NCBI GenBank assembly: GCA_008973525.1
Contig: WACJ01000515.1
Coordinates: forward strand, 1,860,001-1,924,000
Direction: 5' to 3'
Length of the DNA stretch: 64,000 nt
DNA from: Stenopsyche tienmushanensis
Taxonomy: Eukaryota > Arthropoda > Insecta > Trichoptera > Stenopsychidae
Under the pieces are notes generated by a model that worked only from the letters and a program-made list of their open reading frames with translations, was not told where the DNA came from and made no database searches. How positions within the stretch are numbered: position 1 is the first letter of the stretch; each line of letters begins with the position of its first letter. A program made the translations under genes and the position numbers. Of the stretch, positions 48,126 to 64,000 are shown one piece after another.

Positions 48126-49790
48126 AGTAATTCAACAGATTATCCGAGCAAGATTAAAAATGTATTTTCTTTCTATAATCCTTATGTATAAAATCATGTT
48201 AATAAAGAAATGAACATATCTAGCTACATTTATGCAATAAATGAAATCTTCAACGATTTCGTCATGAGAGATGAACACAAATTTAGACACTTATTGAAAG
48301 CTTTTTGATGATTTCAATGGATTTAATGTTTATTATTATTTCTAGACATCGTCAACTCATTGGCCAAGTAATCTGCTTTAATAACGAATTGTGGAATATA
48401 ATAGTATTTAAAACTAATTCACCCCAGAGAATGAGGAATACAATACAACAAAAGTGTTATCTTAAAACTAAATTTAATATAAAAAATAAATGACATTTAA
48501 TTTACAAAGTATTTTCATGAAATTCTATAGTATGAAACACTGAATCAAGTTTAAATATTTCAACGTCAATAATATTAACTACGTATATCTTAATAAATAC
48601 AGCAAGATGTGGGATGAATCATGTGACTTATAATTTTCAATCTAACATCATTTCAGATGAGCCTCACTAGGAGCTGTATTATAATTAAGTCCACTGATTT
48701 TTTATAATATTGTCATACAATACTATATATTAATTATTTTAACCCTTAGATATATAATTAGTATCATTAACACATTGTTTGCGGGGTCGGGACTAATTTA
48801 CACAGTTGGATGGCGGCGTACATTCCAAAAAACGTTAAAAATGGTTATCGTCCACTTTCACATACAATGTGTTAAGATCAGATTTATACATTATTAACAA
48901 TTTGATTTAAACGTATTGCTAAAAATACTTTTTGGATTTATTATTTGCAACATAATGGCTACTATTTATATTTTTTTTAGTGAACTAAGAGCTATCATTT
49001 TAGTTTCGGAAAAAAACAGTGAGTCAAAGTTTAAAATAATGGCCTAAATAGTCATGCTTATGAACTAATTCAATTTATACAAACGTATCAAATTATATAT
49101 TATATTCTCTAAAAAGCACAGCATTAAGTCTTTTGGAATGGTTCTTATTAATAGCAAACTAACAGTTGCATGTATATTTTTTAATTAGGCTAGTCAGAGT
49201 GGAAATATTTTTCTAAAATGGTAAATAAAGTATTTGATCGTTACTAATAAATACATACATATTTGGTCAATTTGGTTATTTTAAAGGAGAGGAGGTAATT
49301 TCAGTTTTATTGAAAATTAAATCAATTAAAAATATTAAATAATTCGGTTATTATAAGTTTTGTCTGAGGATTTACAAGATTCTGTACAGAATTCTACGAG
49401 GTAATTTTTGATAACCACGGAAAAGATTTAATCGTATACAACACAGACCAATTGTTTTTGTAAGTGAATAAACTACTTTTTTAACATCTATTATGATAAT
49501 AGACTTGTAACAGACATTATATTTTTTAAGCCATACAAAAGCTAAAAATGAACGTTTAGGAGAATAAATAAAATTTCAAAGGTATATTTACACGATTATG
49601 TAGTGTCAATGATGTTGTATATTTTTTAAAGCACTGTGAATTATTCATTATGGACTTTAAAATATGCTAAAAGTTTTAAATTTTATAACTATATGTAAAA
49701 TGGTAAGACTCATAAGACTTTTTTTTTATATATACATACACAATGAGATCTATATATCATTTGAATAAATTATAAAATATCACAGTGAAA
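48126..49790. other. AT-rich intergenic, 3' of PASK
   Basis: No gene is seen. It contains the small TTAA-flanked MITE at 48771-48871, and presumably the PASK 3' untranslated region at its right edge. Confidence 0.45.
48771..48871. mobile_element. 101-bp TTAA-flanked MITE (piggyBac type)
   Basis: Left end CACATTGTTTG and right end CATACAATGTG are inverted over 8 perfect bases. TTAA lies immediately outside both ends (48767-48770 and 48872-48875), as piggyBac-class elements leave. It is non-coding and GC-richer than its surroundings. Confidence 0.65.
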
Positions 49791-57938
<8,148 letters not shown>

Positions 57939-60170
57939 CTTCAACTCCGATTTCAACGACCGAGTAGCAAGCCACAACAAACTTTAGACAACCGACATTT
58001 GAAAACGCTCGTTAAGCGCAACAGTTAAGATGTTTTGGCCATAGCAACCGTTTTTTTCAACAATTTTACATCCATTCTTGTATACTTTGCTCCAATACTT
58101 ATATTGTTTACATCAATAAACTCAACCAAAAATGTATATTCATAATAACACCATATTTATTATTAACTTAAAATAAATTAAACTGTTTTTAATATCTTGA
58201 AATATTATTTTAAAAATTGATAAATTTTTATTCACACTGTAAAAATAATTTTGACAGCAATTTATTGAGTTCTCAAATTACATATAAGTAATTGATGTAA
58301 ATAATATATTTTTATAAATTTATTACAATAATATTTAATAATATGAGAAATATTAGTCATAACACTATACCTCACAGATCGAATCATAGGATATTGTAAG
58401 CATTATTAAATCAACGTATTTAAAAATAAAAACATTAAGTTAAAATAAGAACAACCCTATAAATAAATGTATGTCGTTTACTCAATGTGGATGAGATAAG
58501 AAAATTAACGGAATGAGATTACGAATTAAATTTATGACGCTATTTTTAGAATGATACAAACATTGTTTCTTACGGATATCCTGGATCAGCCATTTGTTCG
58601 ATACTTATCGTTTGGTTGTTATTCTGTAAAGAACAATCGATATGGCAATAGCCCAATAGGAAAATTCTAAAATACGTATATAGCAATGATTGTTTACGAA
58701 ATAATACGGCAAGGTCGTTTCCAAAGAGTGGTGCATTGTTGCGACGAAAAGAGTTTGACAGTTAAGCGTAAATTCATATATTTTTTTTAAATGCAATGGC
58801 CGTATTTTTTCGATTTATGTTTTGACATTGAATGATGACGTATGAATACATTTCAAAACATAACCCTACTTTTATACGGTGTTCATTGGCATTTTTTATA
58901 CGATGGTCGTTTTAAATATAATCAATTTAAATAGTTAAGAGGCATTAATTGACTCTGCTAAAGAAGATAATTAGATTCGCAATAAAATTGCGCTGCTAAT
59001 AAATAACCGTCGAATTAAGAATGATTGATGAACATCAGAACCAAACGCTAATGAGAGTCAAAAGTTTTGTCTTAAAATACATATATACGACCATTCACCC
59101 ATCACATGAATTATATCCGGATAATGATGTTAATTATAATTAAATTATTTTTTGATGTATTTGAGTTAATAGAACTTTTATAAAAGGTCGCTGTAATTTT
59201 ATATTTTATGATTGTGCCTCGGATTTGTAAATTAAATGCAGATCGTAAAATTAGTTTCAAAATGTATTGAGAAAATGTGAGAATTTATAGTACGGCAAAC
59301 GATTGCATAAAACGAGACCGGTGAAACTCGAACCAATGAACGCTAAGCGTTTGTAAAGCTATAATTATGCAATAATTAAACGGTTGTCTATAATTGACTT
59401 TGTTGTCAAATGGTGAAGAGCATAAAGGGGAAAATTACTGCCATACATCTTTTTGTTTGTGGATTGTTTTATTTTTAGAAATTGCCTTTATTCGCAACGT
59501 CAGATGAACATTTTTTTGTTGTAACAATTTTCTAAAAGGTATGTAATTTTAGCCACTTCAAAAACATAAAACAGCATGAAAATGATGCACTACCGCATTA
59601 CTATAGCTGTCACAATCCATTAAGAGTCGGTGATAATTTAAAAACATGATATTACACCGAAGAAAGATTGTATGTAATCATTGAACATATCCTATTATTA
59701 AAAGTCGCTAAGATTTCAATTTGGCATTTCCTCTTTGCTTTGAACATATTTTTCTGGGAAAATATCAATTTTTATGGGGCATGCAGTTATTTTATTTGAC
59801 ATGTTTTTGACGCGTTTCTTTGAATTAGATTGTATTTGCATTCGTTTGGGTTTCGTGATTTTCGATCGACCTTTATCGATATAATTACGCAATTAACTAA
59901 AAATGTGAAATGTTTGTTATTATAAACTGGTTTAAAATTGATCCATTAATCACATCGATAATTTGAGAATAATTGTTTCCTTTTGTGTACAAAAAATATA
60001 GAGTCCGTTTATATACACAAAAACGTTTGCTACAAACATCTGCTAAAAAATCAAAACCATAGGTTCGGACAAAAAAAATCATGCTCTCAGTATTTTGGGG
60101 TTTGGTAATAATTTGGGAAGATATTGTGAAACCCTAAAAAAATTCAAAAGGAGCATTTAAAATAAAATAA
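57939..60170. other. Upstream of PASK, AT-rich, no gene seen
   Basis: The first few hundred bases should include the PASK promoter and 5' untranslated sequence; no motif stands out. Short frames (58605-58796, 59897-60082) are not convincing. Confidence 0.4.
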
Positions 60171-60174
60171 AGGG

Positions 60175-60425
60175 AATGCTGACGAGAGGAGTTGACTTGT
60201 TGCACGACAACGTCCGTCCTCACACAGCCTTAGCTATCAAGGTGCTCTTGGAGTCATTTGGTTGGAATATTATGAACCACCCGAATAGGGAATATGGGGA
60301 GTGGTTCAGAAAGAGATTCTGAAGTGGGGGAAGAAGCTAGCGAGAGAGTTCTTCGAGGAGGGTATAAAGAAGCTTGTGCCACGGTTCACCACATGCGTTG
60401 AACAGGATAATCAACAAGTGTATCA
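60175..60425 (+). mobile_element. Mariner transposase C-terminal fragment
   Basis: The + strand reads MLTRGVDLLHDNVRPHTALA, then IKVLLESFGWNIMNHP, a break, and GREFFEEGIKKLVP-like sequence followed by RFTTCVEQDNQQVYQQY. The LLHDN-RPHTA block carries the second catalytic Asp of mariner. The upstream half is missing and the frame is broken. A terminal-repeat-like sequence follows at 60475. Confidence 0.85.
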
Positions 60426-60474
60426 GCAATATCCTGATTTTTTTTAAAAACCATTTTTTCTAAAAAAAAATATA

Positions 60475-60530
60475 AAAATCTAGTACACTTACTTTCTGAA
60501 CATGCCTTGTATATTACCCAAACAAAGTTT
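60475..60530 (-). repeat. Mariner terminal end
   Basis: AAATCTAGTACACTTACTTT followed by CTGAACATGCCTTGTATA matches 10.86-10.91 kb. Together with the fragment just upstream, this is the right end of a mariner copy. Confidence 0.6.
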
Positions 60531-62880
60531 CATTTTATAAAAGGCAATACATTAAATATACATTTCTTAGAAGCTAAGAAGATTCATTTCTACCGTGCGA
60601 GAGTCTCACGCATTTTATTTATTTAAATAATTTGATTACATAATGTCGAATAAAAAGTTAAGATTCATACTCAGATGTGGAAATAATATATATTTATTGA
60701 CGAAATGTACAATAGACCCATGATAATCCGGCACCCCCTGTAGTCCGACATCCCAATGCAAGTATAGTACATATGTACGGTAAAGCTTCTTCAATGTAAA
60801 AAATGCAAAAGTGTGATTCTGGATCGCTTAAATAGATCCTAAATTTATGATACAAAAAAGAGCCTCGAGAATATTCAAAAGTTCGTCTCCACCATTGATT
60901 GTGGGCCAGGCTTTCAAGAAAGCTTAACATTCTGAGATGGAGGAATCTTTGTATATGTGGTTTCTTCTGGAAAGAAACAGGCATACACCTATTTATGGGC
61001 CCATATTAGCCATAAAAGCAATGTTTTTAATAAGGAGATGACAAAAAAGAAGACTTTTACAAGTTTTTATTTTTTTAAACTGCTATGGCCATTGTGTTTA
61101 TGACGTTAATTCTATAATATAAAACCTTGTGTTGTCTATGTATATAATAATTTTTCGAATTACAAGTATTTTTCCTAAAAGCTCCAGATTATAAGAGGTC
61201 AGGGGCAGTACTCTATAGTCCGACAAATTGGACAATATGACACTGTCTTGCAAAACGTTTATCATATTACCGCGGGTTTGCGGTATTTACTTGTTAGCGT
61301 ATCTTTGTTGTTTAATGCCCTGCCCTTCTACAGTTAGGAATGTATAAATATAATGCTGTTCGCGACCAGTTCGCATCTAATGAATTTGCTTTACCGTTCC
61401 TTTTTTCAATATCCTTTCAAAAACCCAAATTAACCGGTCAAGATGTAGTTTATTGAATTATATTGTGCATTGTTCTAAAGTCTTAGAGCACTAACAAAGG
61501 TATCCGAAAATCATTAATTGTTGTTACGAAATATTTTATTGTTATAATAAATTATCGGCATCTAGGTTATCATCTTTCACGATCAACAATAAAGCAATAA
61601 CAAAACAAAATATTCCTTAACCATGGCTGTTAGAGCAAATTAAAATAAATAGATAAGCATCAACGATATATCGCTTTGGTGGTTTGTTCAGACATTGTTG
61701 ATTTTCCCATAGCCCAAATTGACATTCACACTCGTACAAACGATCCTTGAAGTAAGAATTCGTTTGTAAATTAAATACAGATTTTCTCATGAAATTATGT
61801 GTTTACGTTTTTTCGTCATTGGACAAAAACCGGGGGGGAAATTGCTGTAGAAATCGGTGTGATATCAGAGAAAGCGTCGCGATTATCAATATTTTTTGCG
61901 ACGAGGAAATTTAATAACCGTTTGATTAAAAAGCCTATTTGAATTTAAATTTACAATCGAAAAAATATCATTACGTTGCTCTTTAAAAAATATGTAAATT
62001 GCAAAGCGGTAACGAAATTAGAGCATGGCGTTTGCACTCTCTCCATTGAATATAAATAGATTTGATTAAATCAATGGACTGTTAAATTATGCAATTTTCT
62101 TAATATATCTGTTTATATTTTAAGGGTAATGGACAATTATTATGAAGGTTCGAGCTCAAGTCCAGATTGTGGATAATACTTTCATTGTACCAACAAACTT
62201 GGGAGATTGAAAGTATTATTTTTTTCGATCAATCGTTTCAATCCAGATATATCCTGATTTTCTGGATTTGAAAAAGTAAATATTCCACTATATAGAATAT
62301 AATGAGAAACTACAGGATAAAAAAATAATTCCCTAGAAAAGTCCCTAGTGAAGATTGCCTATTTTCAATAACGGATATGACACCTTAGGAAGAAATAGAT
62401 CGCAAAAACAAGATGGCCGCAAATCGGGGAAATACCATTGTAGATTGCCTCAACAATAGAGACATACATTTGCATACACGTCTAATGAAATCTATTACAG
62501 GATGAAGCATTTAAAAAAAACCTATTCATCTTTATCCTCAATCAATCTCAATGAATAATATTACACAATTGCTAATTTCAAGCACAGAAAAAACTGTTGA
62601 ATTATTTCTAATTTCCTTCCAAACTTTAGAATGCCATATATGGGTTTTTTTATACAGATTTATATGTTACGAATTATAATTAGTAATATAAATGACGATA
62701 TAATATTTAGGGTTAATTTTGATTTCTGCATTAATATATATATGAATAATGGCTATTAAATAACGAGACTGAGTTATTTAATAGCCAGAAATCTATTAAA
62801 AGAAATCCAATTTATTTTTTAAAGTTAACTAATACTATTATAAATGCAATATATTAAAAATACTATTATAATGTATGTTT
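60531..62880. other. Intergenic, repeats only
   Basis: Phrases ATAATCCGGCACCCCCTGTA GTCCGACA near 60.72 kb and TATAGTCCGACAAATTGG near 61.21 kb look like pogo-type element ends but do not pair convincingly. No gene is seen. Confidence 0.4.
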
Positions 62881-62884
62881 TAAA

Positions 62885-63165
62885 ATAATATACAAAAATA
62901 GTCCCAAAATTACCCGACCCAACGTATAGATGGCGGTTACTGTTATAAAAAAAATACTATGATAAAAAGTGTCTAGAAGCTATGTCGATTCCGTGATCAT
63001 TCAGATTATAGAAAATGTCGCAGAAAGCCCTAAAAGAGGATAGAGTGATCATAAGGTTTGTATGCTCAATCGGTCCGCTTTTCGGACCTGATATGACGAA
63101 TGAGCGCCTCGCAAATCGATAACGAAGAAAAGAGGGATTAGACAACTTATTATATATTTAGAGTT
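62885..63165 (+). repeat. Decayed mariner-like repeat, copy B
   Basis: Same order of blocks as 3407-3765: ATAGTCCCAAAATTACCCGA, the GGTCCGCTTTTCGGACC core near 63072, and GATAACGAAGAAAAG near 63119. Non-coding. Confidence 0.6.
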
Positions 63166-64000
63166 AAATCTGCTCATAACGCTATAAATACCGTCTGTGC
63201 AGATCTGTGCATTTTATCACTTCAACTTTGTATACAGAATTTTTAATTTATTTTTAATCAAACGTATTTATTTAACACATTCTAATGAATTGCCATCATT
63301 CGATTTTCGCATATACATTCATAATTTCTCAAGGTTTTCTAAAGTTTTACCGCAGAAAAAGAAGTTTACAATCTATTCATAAAATAAACAGGCCAAAAAA
63401 AGTGGGATAATTTACAGTTAGTGTCTCGAATTATACAATATGAATGCATTTGCTGTTGTAAATGTATCATTTGCTATTGAAAATGAATGTTCATTGCCAA
63501 CAAAGTACAAGATTTTATGACCTTACTCTTACCAAAATCAATATTTAAATGAACGTTAGTAAATATGTATTAATTGGGTTAATTTCAATACATTTTTATA
63601 TTTCTTTATTGGTAGCCAAGTCACACATTGATTTTCACTAGTTTTACCATTATAAAATTTAGCTTTTTTTAATGCATTCGCTTATTAGTTGATGCGGGCT
63701 GCAGCAGATCTTATAATTTTGCACCCATTTCTACAAAACAAATTTTTGTTTTAGTCAGTGTTTATACAATGTAAATCAGGAAAGCTATAGTCTACCAAGT
63801 TTTCACCGTTGTGGGTATTATTAACAATTTTTGATACCTGAACCATTATATATACCGGCATTAAATTAAAATCTACAATGCTGTTTTTTTGTCTACATGT
63901 AGTTTACATTATTTATTGCTAAATATACATCATCTACTCTCGATAAAAGGTCATCAGGGTTTCGGTAGACGTGGCTTAAGTTTTAGCACGGGAATTTGAC
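63166..64000. other. AT-rich intergenic end of window
   Basis: No supported feature was found. Confidence 0.4.

Noticed and set aside
48126..49790. Search for a fourth ZAD gene after duplicate segment copy 2
   Set aside because: No CRAC or CLCQSC motif and no finger motif were found on either strand.

Overview
The window looks like AT-rich nuclear DNA from an insect. Three genes pair a ZAD domain (an arthropod-specific module) with C2H2 zinc fingers. Metabolic and kinase genes are cut by many short GT-AG introns, and debris of mariner, DUF4817-type, Tigger/pogo, hAT-like, TTAA-type and RTE-like elements fills the rest. Species and order cannot be fixed from the sequence. I see no bacterial, viral or CRISPR content.

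Layout. 1-6.6 kb is mostly repeats plus a GC-rich island (2.2-3.4 kb) with one doubtful exon. A small basic-repeat (STPR-like) gene lies at 6.7-7.25 kb (+). A complete six-exon HMG-CoA lyase gene is at 7.84-9.31 kb (-). A two-exon, S/T-P-rich protein of unknown identity, with a KEN box, is at 13.0-14.44 kb (+). It converges on a complete 15-exon prolyl oligopeptidase gene at 15.35-21.88 kb (-). 22-28 kb is a transposon graveyard.

28.77-44.69 kb holds three tandem ZAD-C2H2 genes on the + strand. They share exon phases and the split of ZAD between exons 1 and 2, but differ in finger-coding exons. Gene B has a four-finger exon that A lacks. In gene C the matching region is reduced and fused to the preceding exon by an internal deletion. 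A segment at 39.15-40.04 kb is repeated almost identically at 47.12-48.13 kb.

49.79-57.94 kb (-) is a complete 21-exon PAS-domain kinase (PASK) gene whose inferred exons join in frame over 1,304 codons. 58-64 kb has no recognised gene.

How genes relate. HMG-CoA lyase (mitochondrial leucine catabolism and ketogenesis), prolyl oligopeptidase (cytosolic peptide hydrolysis) and PAS kinase (nutrient-linked signalling) are ordinary single genes with no evident joint pathway. The locally evolving unit is the ZAD zinc-finger array. I found no clearly undescribed molecular system. The most notable items are the finger-exon remodelling in the array, the homogenised duplicate segment, a 5'-inverted LINE, a MITE with a paralogous empty site, and a perfect 24-bp-arm hairpin in a PASK intron. 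Exon boundaries were read by eye from splice signals, frame and remembered protein families; no alignment or search was run.
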